DNA of 64,000 nt, taken from positions 260,227 to 324,226 of the forward strand of contig CAWGMB010000014.1 in the NCBI GenBank assembly GCA_963823515.1, read 5' to 3'. A program made the position numbers and the translations under genes. Shown here piece after piece: positions 1 to 8,959 of this stretch (position 1 is the first letter of the stretch; every line of letters begins with the position of its first letter). The notes below the pieces were generated by a model. That model had not been told where the DNA came from. It was given only the letters and a program-made list of their open reading frames with translations, and did no database searches. This DNA is from Miltoncostaea sp963823515. Lineage in GTDB: Bacteria > Actinomycetota > Thermoleophilia > Miltoncostaeales > Miltoncostaeaceae.

Positions 1-301
1 AGGCTCCGGCGGACAGGCCGCCGCGGGCATCGACCTCCGCACGGTAGACGCCCGGGGCCCCGAGTGTGAACCGCGCGTGTCCGGCCGAGAGCCGTCGCGC
101 GGCCACCGGCGCGCACCGGTAGGTGTCGAGATCGAGGCGCGCGAGGCGCACGCGCACGCCCCGCGGGGCGGACCTCACGCGCACCACGAGCCTCCGGCCG
201 GCGCGGCGCGCGGTGACGACGCGGCGCTCCACCCGCACCGGCGCGCCGGGCCCGGCGCCGGGGACCACCCCGCGCAGGACCACCGGCCGCCCGGCATCCA
301 C
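1..301 (-). CDS. Partial protein, possible beta-sandwich/Ig-like domain, runs off the left edge
   Basis: An open minus-strand frame begins at a GTG at 301, 15 bases after the stop of the CopD-like gene, and leaves the window without a stop. It translates to about 100 residues rich in Val, Arg, Gly and Ala, with alternating strand-like segments and a final stretch (LGAPGVYRAEVDARGG) like beta-sandwich domains of secreted high-GC actinobacterial proteins. No signal peptide is visible at the GTG. The real start may therefore differ, or this could be a separated extracellular part of a longer protein. Function is unknown and gene status is moderate because only part is visible. Confidence 0.45.
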   Translation of the reverse strand, partial: MDAGRPVVLRGVVPGAGPGAPVRVERRVVTARRAGRRLVVRVRSAPRGVRVRLARLDLDTYRCAPVAARRLSAGHARFTLGAPGVYRAEVDARGGLSAGA

Positions 302-316
302 GGGCCCGGGCGGGGC

Positions 317-799
317 TCAGGGGACCAGCGACACCGCCAGCCAGAGGGTCGTCAGGGCCGCCACGAGCAGAAATCCGTCGAACCCTGCGCCCAGGAGCCT
401 CCATCGCCGGGCCCCCGCGAGATCCCCGGCCTCCTCCAGGCGACGGGCACGGGGCCCCTGCCAGAGGGAGTGGAGGACGGTCACGACGCCCATCGCCGCC
501 AGCAGGCAGATCTTGGCGATCAGGCGGTGCCCGTAGTCGGAGTCGGGGAGGTCGCCCAGCGCCAGGCCCCGGTGGTGGATCAGGCCGAAGCCCGAGCCGA
601 GGAGCACGACCCAGGCGACGGCCCCGAGCAGCCCGAAGCGCCGGCCGGCCGTGGTCATCACGCGCCGCCCGGCGTCCCTGTCGCCCGCCGCCCGGGCGGC
701 GGGGACGGCGACCACCCCGATGGCGATCATCCCCCCGACCCAGGTCGCCGCGCCGAGGACGTGGAGGAAGCGCACCAGCGTCCACAAGTCGTCCCGCAC
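317..799 (-). CDS. CopD-like / DUF4149-type integral membrane protein
   Basis: About 160 residues with four hydrophobic segments. The first helix contains a His in RFLHVLGAATWVGG, and a second His pair follows in a later loop (GLIHHRGLALG). This layout recalls the CopD/PcoD copper-resistance membrane family and related small membrane proteins. A GTG start at 799 is preferred over the ATG at 868: a TAGGCT box lies 7 nt before the GTG, matching the leaderless pattern of this genome, and no ribosome-binding site precedes the ATG. It is divergent from a cupredoxin lipoprotein, so a role in copper handling is reasonable but inferred. Confidence 0.7.
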   Translation of the reverse strand: MRDDLWTLVRFLHVLGAATWVGGMIAIGVVAVPAARAAGDRDAGRRVMTTAGRRFGLLGAVAWVVLLGSGFGLIHHRGLALGDLPDSDYGHRLIAKICLLAAMGVVTVLHSLWQGPRARRLEEAGDLAGARRWRLLGAGFDGFLLVAALTTLWLAVSLVP

Positions 800-806
800 G
801 CGCGCT

Positions 807-812
807 AGCCTA
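807..812 (-). promoter_or_regulatory. -10 box of a leaderless promoter (CopD-like gene)
   Basis: TAGGCT on the minus strand, 7 nt before the GTG at 799. The spacing matches other leaderless genes here and supports the shorter start. No clear -35 is seen. Confidence 0.5.
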
Positions 813-950
813 CCGGCGCCTGGCTGCGGTAATACCGTAATCACCCCGGTCACAACCCGGATGCCCACGTCTGCTCAGACCGCGAGCCGCCCGTGGCCGT
901 CAGGGCCTTCGCCCGCCGCCCAGTGATTCGCATCCCAACCAAGGAGCACC

Positions 951-1442
951 ATGCGCCGCAGATCCATGCTTGTGATCGCGTTCGCGGTTCTCGCCGCGGC
1001 CTCCCTGGCCGTCGCGGGCTGCGGCGACGACGACAGCGCCGCCAACACCTCCACGCCCGCCGCCGCAACGACGGCTCCGGACGCGAGCGACACCGCGCCC
1101 GCCACGGCGACCAAGGTGACGGTCGTCCTCGGGAAGCCCCAGGAGCTCTCGCTGGTGGCGACGCCGGCCCAGATCCCGGCCGGCCCGACCACCTTCGTCG
1201 TGTCCAACGACGGACTGAGCCTGCACGAGATGGTGGTCGTCCCCGCGCCGAACGGCGTGGCCGGCATCACCAATCCCGACGGCACCGCCAACGAGGACGG
1301 GGCGCTGGGCGAGGTCGCGGATGTGGAGCCGGGCGATGGCGGAGAACTGACGATCGACATGCCGGCGGGTGACTACGTCCTGCTCTGCGCCATCCCGGGC
1401 CACTTCGAGGGTGGGATGTACCAGACCCTCGTCGTGAAGTAG
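951..1442 (+). CDS. Cupredoxin-domain lipoprotein (type 1 copper protein)
   Basis: 163 residues. A lipoprotein signal peptide ends at the lipobox LAVAGC (Cys24), followed by a Ser/Thr/Ala-rich linker to about residue 55 and a cupredoxin fold to the end. Type 1 copper ligands are visible in order: His92 (LSLHEM), Cys146, His151 and Met156 (CAIPGHFEGGM), as in plastocyanin/azurin-like electron carriers. AAGGAG lies 6-7 nt before the ATG. The protein should be anchored on the outer face of the membrane and carry electrons or hold copper. A perfect palindrome follows the stop. The divergent neighbour is CopD-like, suggesting a small copper module; the partner enzyme is not in view. Confidence 0.88.
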   Translation: MRRRSMLVIAFAVLAAASLAVAGCGDDDSAANTSTPAAATTAPDASDTAPATATKVTVVLGKPQELSLVATPAQIPAGPTTFVVSNDGLSLHEMVVVPAPNGVAGITNPDGTANEDGALGEVADVEPGDGGELTIDMPAGDYVLLCAIPGHFEGGMYQTLVVK

Positions 1443-1460
1443 CGGCACACGTGAGCCTCT

Positions 1461-1496
1461 CGGCTCATCCTCCCGGCCGGCCGGGAGGATGAGCCG
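1461..1496. terminator. 36-bp perfect palindrome, likely hairpin terminator
   Basis: Two 18-base arms, CGGCTCATCCTCCCGGCC and its exact reverse complement, meet with no loop spacer, 19 bases after the cupredoxin stop. There is no T-tract. In such GC-rich genomes U-less hairpins often sit at gene ends, so a terminator or mRNA-stabilising hairpin is likeliest; a dyad operator is the alternative. Confidence 0.6.
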
Positions 1497-1611
1497 GTGG
1501 TTCGCGCGCCGGGGCCCGAGTAGAGCCTCGGCAACGCTCACTCGGCGCGTCGGGGCGCGGTCGACCGCCCGCGCCGAGGCAGGCGCTGGCCACGCAGACA
1601 CCGTGGCGGAC

Positions 1612-1828
1612 CGCCCACAGTGGCTCGCGGTGGAGCTCGGCGCATCCCGCATCGACGACGTCTGCGCCCTGCCCGGCCCCCTCACCGCGCGCGCATCGTC
1701 GGGGCCACGCCGATGCGGCGCATCGACCTCCCGAGGAGGTCGCGGAGGCCGTCGCCTTCCTCGCCGCCCCCTCGGCCGCGTTCATCACCGGCCGTCTGCT
1801 GTCGGTCGACGGCGGCGTCGCCGTGTAG
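1612..1828 (+). pseudogene. Decayed C-terminal fragment of a short-chain dehydrogenase (SDR)
   Basis: Three successive pieces in different frames match the end of a classical SDR. LAVELGASRIDDVCALPGPL corresponds to the helix and strand after the catalytic YxxxK. GATPMRRIDLP comes next, and then EEVAEAVAFLAAPSAAFITG plus LLSVDGG, the conserved C-terminus, ending at TAG 1826-1828. A frameshift lies near 1728-1733 and another between about 1680 and 1700. The N-terminal Rossmann part (TGxxxGxG) and the YxxxK site are missing. The gene is clearly dead. It sits between the cupredoxin palindrome and the zinc alcohol dehydrogenase. Confidence 0.75.
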
Positions 1829-1967
1829 GTCGCCGGGCCCCGTACGCGACATCCCCGCCCGGGCCGTGCGGGTTCCTTCCCGCGCCGGGTGTGGATTCCC
1901 CGGATGGCCCTCTCGGCCGGCGCTGTTACGACCGTCCCAGATTCCCCGCATGCGAACGGAGGCGGCG

Positions 1968-3044
1968 ATGAGAGGCGTGGTGTACGAGGCCCCCCACGAG
2001 ATGCGGCTGGCATCCCTCGACGACCCGCGCGTCGTCGAGGAGACCGACGTCGTCGTGAGGATGAGCCTCGCCGCGATCTGCGGCTCGGACCTCCACGGGT
2101 ACCATCGCGGCGACGCGATGGGGATCCCGGCGGGGGCCCGGATCGGGCACGAGTTCGTCGGGACCGTGGAAGCGGCGGGGGCCGACGTCCGCGGCGTGCG
2201 GCCGGGAGACAAGGTCCTGGCCCCCTCCTGGATCAGTTGCGGCGCGTGCTGGTTCTGCCGGCGGGAGCTCTACACCTCATGCGAGCGCGGCGGCTGCTTC
2301 GGGTGGCCGGCGATGTGGGGCGCCGGGGGCGCGGTGGAGGGGGGCCAGTCCGAGCTGGTGCGCGTGCCCCTCGCCGACGGCACCCTCGAGCGCATCCCCG
2401 ACGCCCTCGCGGGCGAGGAGTTCGACCATCGCGTGCTGCCCCTCGGCGACGTCTTCTCGACGGGGTTCCACGCGCTCTCGGGGACCCGGCCCGAGCCGGG
2501 CGACACGATCCTGGTGATCGGCGACGGCGCGGTGGGCCTCATGGCCTGCCACGCGGCCCGGCTCTTCGGTCCCGCCGCGATCGTGCTGGCCGGCCACCAC
2601 GACGACCGCCTCGACCTCGGGCAGCGCCTGGGGGCCACCCACGTCATGGACGGCGAGGGCGCGGACGTGCGCGCCCTCCTGGCCCGTCTGACGGGCGGGC
2701 GGGGGCCCGACGTGGTGATCGCCTCCGTCTCCCACCCGGACGTCATGCGCACCGCCTGCGAGGTCGCGCGGCCCGGCGGGCGCGTCGGGTGGGTCGGCAT
2801 GGAGGTGTTCTTCGCGCCGCCCGAGATCCCATGGGACGTCGCGTGGTTCAAGAACCTGTCCCTGACCGGCGGGGTCTGCCCCTCGCGGCGCTACATCCAC
2901 CGGCTCTGGCCCCTGCTCGAGCAGGGGCGGATCGAGCCGTCGGCGGTCTTCACCCACACCGTCGGGCTCGAGGGGGTGCCCGCCGCATACGCGGCGATGG
3001 CCGCCCGGGAGCCCGGCTGGGTGAAGGTGGCCGTCCGGCCGTGA
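1968..3044 (+). CDS. Zinc-dependent alcohol dehydrogenase (MDR family)
   Basis: 358 residues, the usual length for medium-chain dehydrogenases. Catalytic zinc residues are Cys38 and the His61-Glu62 pair (GHE). Structural zinc cysteines are at 91, 94, 97 and 105. The nucleotide-binding glycine motif GDGAVGLMA lies in the second half. The loop after the structural cysteines (CFGWPAMWGAGGAVEGGQ) resembles formaldehyde and threonine dehydrogenase-type relatives. Start: ATG at 1968 with GGAGG 5 nt upstream; an earlier in-frame ATG at 1950 lacks this. It oxidises an alcohol or polyol with NAD(P); the substrate cannot be told. It stands alone, after a dead SDR. Confidence 0.9.
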   Translation: MRGVVYEAPHEMRLASLDDPRVVEETDVVVRMSLAAICGSDLHGYHRGDAMGIPAGARIGHEFVGTVEAAGADVRGVRPGDKVLAPSWISCGACWFCRRELYTSCERGGCFGWPAMWGAGGAVEGGQSELVRVPLADGTLERIPDALAGEEFDHRVLPLGDVFSTGFHALSGTRPEPGDTILVIGDGAVGLMACHAARLFGPAAIVLAGHHDDRLDLGQRLGATHVMDGEGADVRALLARLTGGRGPDVVIASVSHPDVMRTACEVARPGGRVGWVGMEVFFAPPEIPWDVAWFKNLSLTGGVCPSRRYIHRLWPLLEQGRIEPSAVFTHTVGLEGVPAAYAAMAAREPGWVKVAVRP

Positions 3045-3175
3045 AGCGGGCGGCCCGCCGCGACACAATGTCCTGCCCCGATTCGCCGAAGGCCGCATCC
3101 GGGCCCTCGCGGACGACGCAGGCGCGCCCGCGGTCCTAGGTTCGGTGGCGGAAGGGCCCATGAGAGGAGAGCGCC

Positions 3176-3613
3176 ATGCTGACCGACATCATGAGGTGGG
3201 ATCCGGCGCGCGAGCTGGCGGCCATGCGCGCCGAGATGGAACGGGTGATGGCGGGGTCGGCCGGTGGCACGCTGCCCCGGAGGTGGACGCCTGTCAGCGA
3301 CGTGATCGAGACCGAGGATGCCGTGGTGATCACGGCCGAGCTGCCGGGCGTCAAGGACGAGGACATCACCATCACCGTCCATGACGGCGTCCTGCGGATC
3401 GCCGGCGAGCGGCACCTCGAGGAGGAGGTCCGAGAGGACAGGTTCCGGCGGCTCGAGCGCTCGTACGGCGGGTTCGAGCGGACCTTCACCCTGCCGCCGG
3501 GCGTCTCCGAGGACGACATCTCGGCGGGCGTCGCCTACGGCGTCCTCAAGGTGACCGTCCCGAAGCCCTCCGCGCCCGCGCCGAAGGTCATCGCCATCAA
3601 CCCCGCCGGATGA
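3176..3613 (+). CDS. Hsp20 / alpha-crystallin small heat shock protein
   Basis: 145 residues with a short N-terminal arm, an alpha-crystallin domain from about residue 40 to 135, and the conserved GVLKVTVPK strand near the end. It is an ATP-independent holdase that binds unfolding proteins as oligomers in the cytoplasm. GAGAGGAGAG precedes the ATG. No HrcA CIRCE or HspR HAIR site is seen upstream. A TAGGTT sequence about 40 nt upstream could be a -10. It is followed by a small gene and a phosphoribosyltransferase, a neighbourhood like the mycobacterial dormancy genes. Confidence 0.95.
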   Translation: MLTDIMRWDPARELAAMRAEMERVMAGSAGGTLPRRWTPVSDVIETEDAVVITAELPGVKDEDITITVHDGVLRIAGERHLEEEVREDRFRRLERSYGGFERTFTLPPGVSEDDISAGVAYGVLKVTVPKPSAPAPKVIAINPAG

Positions 3614-3656
3614 CCGGCGGAACCCGGCCGCTCGAGCCGACGCACGGAGACCCGTG

Positions 3657-3890
3657 ATGCCGCTCTTCGCCATTCCCCCCGTCCCGCCGTGGAAGCGGCC
3701 GGACGATGAGGTGGCGCAGGTGATCGCCGGCTATCTGGCCCTCTCCCGGTCGCCGCTGCGCGCGACCGAGCCAGAGTGGTTCGCGCTCGCCGAGCAGGCG
3801 GAATGGGAGCGCGTGGTCGCCGCGGCGGGGATTCGCGGGGGCCCGGAGCCGCCGGAGCGCACCGCCGTCCCCGGGGAAGGCGGCCCGTGA
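3657..3890 (+). CDS. Hypothetical protein, 77 residues
   Basis: A short soluble, proline- and Trp-containing protein with no motif I recognise. GTG at 3654 is an alternative start one codon earlier. Its TGA overlaps the GTG of the following phosphoribosyltransferase (GTGA at 3887-3890), so the two are translationally coupled, which supports it being a real gene. It lies 43 bases after hsp20, probably in the same transcript. Confidence 0.6.
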   Translation: MPLFAIPPVPPWKRPDDEVAQVIAGYLALSRSPLRATEPEWFALAEQAEWERVVAAAGIRGGPEPPERTAVPGEGGP

Positions 3891-4534
3891 GGCGCCGGGC
3901 GGCCGAGTACGCCGACCGCCGCGATGCGGGCCGCGTACTGGCGGACGCCCTCCTGCACGAGCGCGGGCCGACGACCGTCGTGGTCGGGCTGGCGCGCGGA
4001 GGGGTGCCGGTGGCCGCCGAGGTGGCGTCCCTTCTCGACGCACCCCTCGACGTCGTGGTCGTGCGCAAGATCGGACATCCCCTGCAACCCGAGCTCGCAC
4101 TCGGCGCGGTCACGCCCGACGGCCGGGTCTCCCTCCCGCCGGCGGGAACGCGCGCCGGACGCCCCGTGCAGGAGGCGATCGCCGACGCGCTCGCCGAGGC
4201 GCGGGCGATCGACACCCGCCTGCGCGCCGGTCACCGGCCGGTCCCGCTGGAGGGCGCCGACTGCGTCCTCGTCGATGACGGACTGGCGACCGGCGCGAGC
4301 ATGCGGGCCGCGATCGCGTGGGCCCGGGCGAGCGGGGCCGCCCGGGTCGTGGTGGGCGTGCCGGTGGCCTCGGCGCTGTCGGCCGGCGCGCTCCGCGAAG
4401 AGGCCGACGCGGTCGTCTGCCCGCTCGAGACCGACGCCTTCGGATCGGTCGGCGAATGGTACGACGACTTCGGCCAGGTGGCGGAGGCCGAGGTCGCAGC
4501 CCATCTGCGCGCGGCGCGCATCGCGTCGGCATGA
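3887..4534 (+). CDS. Phosphoribosyltransferase-family protein
   Basis: 215 residues. The type I PRTase PRPP-binding motif is visible as VLVDDGLATGASM (about residues 127-139), preceded by a beta strand. The N-terminal part (GLARGGVPVAAEVA, then VVVVRKIGHPLQPELALG) is typical of the stand-alone PRTases found beside Hsp20 and erythromycin-esterase genes and in mycobacterial DosR-regulated loci. The base or acceptor is not known for this group. The GTG start overlaps the previous stop by four bases; the open frame extends further upstream, but the coupling favours this start. Confidence 0.85.
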   Translation: MRRRAAEYADRRDAGRVLADALLHERGPTTVVVGLARGGVPVAAEVASLLDAPLDVVVVRKIGHPLQPELALGAVTPDGRVSLPPAGTRAGRPVQEAIADALAEARAIDTRLRAGHRPVPLEGADCVLVDDGLATGASMRAAIAWARASGAARVVVGVPVASALSAGALREEADAVVCPLETDAFGSVGEWYDDFGQVAEAEVAAHLRAARIASA

Positions 4535-4687
4535 GCGCCCCGCGGTGCATCGTGCCGGCCCTGGTCCGCGCGGGGCGCCGCCACCGTGGCACCGGCGGCG
4601 CTCGCCCTCGACAGCGTGGCCACCCCGGCAGGAGACTGGTCCACGCGTCATCCCGGAACCCCGCGACGCCCCTCGAGGAGCGATGAC

Positions 4688-4981
4688 ATGGACATCCCCA
4701 CCGCGGTCGACCTCACCACTGAGCGAGCCCGCAAGGCGCTCGAGGAGGTGCTCCCACCGGCGCTGATGCCCCTCCCCCACATCTCCGTCACCGCCGAGGC
4801 CTGGGAGGAGGAGCGCCACGTGCGGCTGCGGGGCGACGCGATCTACGCGGTGCACCGCGGGCCGCAGGCCTGGTGGGCGGTGGTGGTGCGCGAATCCAAC
4901 AGCGTCGCGCCGGGCTGCGTGCGGCTCATCCCGCTCTCGGAGATCCGCTGCGAGTCGTCCTCGGGGCGCCGGGGGGGCTGA
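4688..4981 (+). CDS. Hypothetical protein, 97 residues
   Basis: Soluble, with an acidic N-terminal half containing ALEEVLPPALMPLPHISV and a Trp-rich centre (AQAWWAVVVRES-like). I recognise no family. ATG 4688 with GAGG upstream is preferred over the GTG at 4586. The 150-base gap after the phosphoribosyltransferase shows nothing convincing. An inverted repeat begins 13 bases after the stop. Confidence 0.55.
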   Translation: MDIPTAVDLTTERARKALEEVLPPALMPLPHISVTAEAWEEERHVRLRGDAIYAVHRGPQAWWAVVVRESNSVAPGCVRLIPLSEIRCESSSGRRGG

Positions 4982-4993
4982 CGCGGTTCCACG

Positions 4994-5042
4994 AGGTCTT
5001 TCAGAATGACGAGCGCGGTCTGCCCTTCATTCCGAAGACCTT
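4994..5042. repeat. Short copy of the GGTCTTTCAGAATGA inverted repeat
   Basis: Arm AGGTCTTTCAGAATGA at 4994-5009 and an imperfect reverse complement TCATTCCGAAGACCTT at 5027-5042 (one substitution, one missing A) enclose a 17-base loop. The same arms, perfect, bound a 163-bp element at 14805-14967. In both places the right arm is followed by TCTCAGGC, which contains the stop codon of a minus-strand gene. It lies between convergent genes, so a two-way terminator or a small repetitive element is possible. Confidence 0.65.
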
Positions 5043-5043
5043 C

Positions 5044-5247
5044 TCAGGCGGCCTTCCAGCGCTCCAGCGCGTCGGCCGCAGCCGCGTCGGCGCTCGGGCC
5101 GGTCCCGACGACCCTCCGGCCGCGCCCCTCGATGATGCAGCGCTCCTCGCCGCCGGCCTCGCGCTCGAGGTCGACGGCGATGCCCAGATCGACGAGCCCC
5201 CGCAGCGCCAGCGCGCGATCGGCGTTGACGCCCGTGTAGCTGAGCAC
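5044..5247 (-). CDS. Hypothetical protein, 67 residues
   Basis: A small soluble protein. The first half has a strand-rich LALRGLVDLGIAVDLER and the end is an Ala-rich helix with ALERWKAA. No family recognised. GTG at 5247 lies 4 bases after the stop of the preceding minus-strand gene, so the pair is an operon. The repeat arm begins two bases inside its stop region. Confidence 0.5.
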   Translation of the reverse strand: MLSYTGVNADRALALRGLVDLGIAVDLEREAGGEERCIIEGRGRRVVGTGPSADAAAADALERWKAA

Positions 5248-5251
5248 GGCC

Positions 5252-5464
5252 TCAGCCCTCCGGGTCCGCGAGCTCGGCGAGCTCGTGCCCGTACTCGTGA
5301 CGGATCCGCGCGACGAGCGAGCGGTCGTCGTCATCGAGGGCCTGGCCCGCGGCCAACCGCTCGGTGATGTCCGCCAGGCGCTGCACCACCTCCGGGGGCT
5401 CTCGGCCCACGAGGAGCGCGCGGAATTCGGCGACCTCGCGTGCGGTGGGGGCGGGGCTGGTCAT
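5252..5464 (-). CDS. Hypothetical helical protein, 70 residues
   Basis: Mostly alpha-helical and acidic, including ITERLAAGQALDDDDRSLVARI. ATG at 5464 has GAGGAGGGGG about 5 nt upstream. Its start overlaps the stop of a 29-codon upstream frame (ATGA), and the next gene begins 4 bases after its stop, giving a three-gene mini-operon. Function unknown. Confidence 0.55.
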   Translation of the reverse strand: MTSPAPTAREVAEFRALLVGREPPEVVQRLADITERLAAGQALDDDDRSLVARIRHEYGHELAELADPEG

Positions 5465-5550
5465 GACGCCCCCTCCTCTGATCGTCCCCCGACGATGCGA
5501 AGGATGCGACAGAGGCGGCCCATCGGGTGGAGCGCCATCAACGCCAACAT
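5461..5550 (-). CDS. Possible 29-residue small protein
   Basis: ATG at 5550 is preceded by GGAGG with 5-nt spacing. The frame ends in a TGA that overlaps the ATG of the next gene as ATGA. The peptide begins MLALMALHPMGRLCRILR, hydrophobic then basic. The good ribosome-binding site plus coupling suggests a translated leader or micro-protein. Codon evidence is too short to be decisive. Confidence 0.35.
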   Translation of the reverse strand: MLALMALHPMGRLCRILRIVGGRSEEGAS

Positions 5551-5699
5551 CTCGTCCTCCCATGTTCGACGGGACGCATCGTCTCGCCGCGCCGCGAGAC
5601 GGACATCGGCGCAACCTCGCAGAGCCGGCGCGGTTTCCCCGCAGCGGGCACGGGCCGCGCCCCGTCGCCCTCCCATCGCGGCGGCGGGAGGTTGTCGAC

Positions 5700-6485
<786 letters not shown>

Positions 6486-6489
6486 GGAG

Positions 6490-8937
6490 GTGAGCGGGCC
6501 GGGGCTGTGGCTGTGGCTCAGATGGTCCGGGCGCGACCTGCGCGGGCGCTGGGTGCTGGTGACGGCGCTCGCACTCGTGATCGCGCTCGCCACCGGCATG
6601 GCGGCGGGGCTGGGGAGCGTGCAGACGTGGCGCTCGCGCTCCGCGGACGAGAGCTTCGCGCGCCTGAATCTGCACGACCTGCGCCTCACGCTCACAGAGG
6701 GCAGCCACGTCCCGGCCGGCGACCTGCGAGGGGTCGCGGCCGCCATCCCCCGCCCCGACGACGTCGTCGCGACGCAGGAGCGCTTGAGCGTCCGCGCCCA
6801 GATCGACGCCTCGCACGGCGACACGACCATCCTGGTCCCGGGGCGCATGATCGGGGCGCCGATCGGCGGCCCGGCGATGGACGCCACGTTCGTCGAGCGC
6901 GGGCGCGCGCTCGCACCGCGCGACGCCGGGCGGCCGATCGCGGTGCTGGAGGCGAACTTCGCCGAGCACTACGCCCTCGCGCCAACGGGCACCGTGCGGA
7001 TCTCCGGGGGGCGCGTCGTGCGGTACGTCGGACAGGGACGCCAGCCCGAGTACTTCATCGTCACGACACCCGGCGCCGGATTCGCCGCCCAGGCGAACTT
7101 CGCGGTGCTCCTCATGCCCCTGGCGAGCGTTCAGGCCCTGTCGGGGAGGGAGGGCCGCGTCAACGAGCTGGTGGTGCGGCTGCGTCCGGGCGCCGACGCC
7201 GCCACGACCGGCCGCCGGCTCCAGGAGGCGCTCTCACGCGCGCACCCCGGGGTCGGCGCGTCGATCACGCCCGGGAGCCGTGAAGAGGCATTCCGGCTCA
7301 CCTACGCCGACGCCGCGAGCGACCAGCGCTTCATCGACGTCTTCGCGTGGCTCCTGCTGGGGGGCGCCGCGCTGGCGGCGTTCAACCTGATCAGCCGCGT
7401 GGTCGAGTCCCAGCGGCGTGAGATCGGCATCGGCATGGCACTCGGCCTGCCCCGGGCGACCCTGGCGGTGCGGCCGGTCCTGTTCGGACTCGAGGTCGCC
7501 CTGCTCGGCGTCGTGCTGGGCGTGGGGGTCGGCCTGGGGGTGGCCCGGATGCTCGGCCCGGTGATCGACAGGCTCGCCCCCCTCCCCTACCTGCGGACGC
7601 CGTTCCAGCCCGAGGTCTTCGCCCGCGGCGCCGCGCTCGGGCTCGTGATACCGCTCCTTGCGACGCTCTACCCGGTCTGGCGCGGCGTCCGCGTGCCGCC
7701 CGTGGAGGCGATCCGCGTCGGTTCGCGCTCGGCATCGGGCAGCGGCCTCGCCCGGCTCGCGCGCCGGCTGCCGCTGCCGGGCGGCAGCCTCGGGCGGATG
7801 CCGCTGCGCAACGTCGTCCGCACACCCCGGCGCACCGCCATGAGCGTCCTCGCCATCGGCGCCGTCATCACCGTGGTGGTCGCCCTCGGCGGGGTGTTCG
7901 ACTCCTTCGGGGCGTCCTTGCGCCAGGTCCGGGAGGAATCGCTCGTCACGAGCCCCGGCCGGATGACGGCCGTCCTCCAGGCCCCCGTCCCCCTCGGCTC
8001 GCCCGCCCTCGCCGCACTGGCGCGATCGCCCGCGATCGCCCACGCCGACCCCGCGCTGACGCTCCCCGCGCGACTCGTGAGCGCGGACGCCGCGTTCGCC
8101 GTCCGCCTCGACCTGATCGACCCCGCGGCGACCGTCTTCCGCCCGCGCGTCCGCGAGGGACGGTTCCCCGTGGGCGGGCCGGGGATCGTCCTGTCGTGGG
8201 TCGCCGCCCGCGACCTCGGAGTGGGCGTCGGCGACCGGATCGAGGTCACCCACCCGGTGCGCACGGGGCCGGGGACGTTCCGCACCGGCACGACGCCGGT
8301 GGTCGTCGCCGCGGTGCACCCGAGCCCATACCGCTTCGCGGCCTACATGGATCTCAGCCAGGCGTCCCTGATGGGCCTCGCCGGAGCGGCGAACGCCGTC
8401 GAGATCGAGCCGGCCGAGGGAGTCAACCCCGTCGCCGTCCAGAGGGCCCTCTTCGGCCACGCCGGGGTGGTCTCCGTGCAACCGGCGGCGGCCGGCGCCG
8501 ACGCGGCGACCCGGCGGCTCGACGAGTTCCTCGACATCCTGCGCTTCGCACAGGCCGTCGTGCTCGCCATCACCGTGCTGATCGCCTTCAACACGACGAC
8601 GATCAGCGCTGAGGAACGGGCTCGCGAGCACGCCACGATGTTCGCGTTCGGCGTGCCCGCCCGCCGGGTGCTCGGCCAGGCGGTCGTGGAGAACGCGATC
8701 ATCGGCGCCCTCGCGACGGCCGCGGGTGTGGTCGGGGGGCTCCTGGTGCTGGGGTGGGTCACCGGCACGCTCTCGCGCGACGTCTTCCCGGAGCTCGGCG
8801 TGGCCGTGACGATCTCCCCCGCGTCGATCGCGACGGCGATCCTTGTGGGCACGGTCGCGGTGGCGCTCGCGCCGCTGGCCGGCGCGGCCCGGCTGAGGCG
8901 GCTGGACATCCCCTCCGACCTCAGGGTCGTCGAGTAG
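6490..8937 (+). CDS. ABC transporter permease with two FtsX modules
   Basis: 815 residues. An N-terminal membrane segment (about 18-42) is followed by an extracytoplasmic domain, then a first FtsX block of three helices (about 280-400). A central membrane segment (about 455-480) precedes a second extracytoplasmic domain, and a second FtsX block runs from about 690 to 810. This ten-helix-type layout is the usual actinobacterial DUF214/FtsX permease. Helix motifs such as RRRTAMSVLAIGAV-like and VEAIR mark module ends. GTG 6490 lies 4 bases after the ATPase stop with a GAGGAGG site overlapping that stop, so the two form one operon. Confidence 0.9.
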   Translation: MSGPGLWLWLRWSGRDLRGRWVLVTALALVIALATGMAAGLGSVQTWRSRSADESFARLNLHDLRLTLTEGSHVPAGDLRGVAAAIPRPDDVVATQERLSVRAQIDASHGDTTILVPGRMIGAPIGGPAMDATFVERGRALAPRDAGRPIAVLEANFAEHYALAPTGTVRISGGRVVRYVGQGRQPEYFIVTTPGAGFAAQANFAVLLMPLASVQALSGREGRVNELVVRLRPGADAATTGRRLQEALSRAHPGVGASITPGSREEAFRLTYADAASDQRFIDVFAWLLLGGAALAAFNLISRVVESQRREIGIGMALGLPRATLAVRPVLFGLEVALLGVVLGVGVGLGVARMLGPVIDRLAPLPYLRTPFQPEVFARGAALGLVIPLLATLYPVWRGVRVPPVEAIRVGSRSASGSGLARLARRLPLPGGSLGRMPLRNVVRTPRRTAMSVLAIGAVITVVVALGGVFDSFGASLRQVREESLVTSPGRMTAVLQAPVPLGSPALAALARSPAIAHADPALTLPARLVSADAAFAVRLDLIDPAATVFRPRVREGRFPVGGPGIVLSWVAARDLGVGVGDRIEVTHPVRTGPGTFRTGTTPVVVAAVHPSPYRFAAYMDLSQASLMGLAGAANAVEIEPAEGVNPVAVQRALFGHAGVVSVQPAAAGADAATRRLDEFLDILRFAQAVVLAITVLIAFNTTTISAEERAREHATMFAFGVPARRVLGQAVVENAIIGALATAAGVVGGLLVLGWVTGTLSRDVFPELGVAVTISPASIATAILVGTVAVALAPLAGAARLRRLDIPSDLRVVE

Positions 8938-8959
8938 GCCCGCGGGACCCGCCTCCGGC

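Noticed and set aside
3100..3175. CIRCE or HAIR heat-shock operator upstream of hsp20
   Set aside because: No inverted GCACTC-type or CTTGAGT-type repeat is present.
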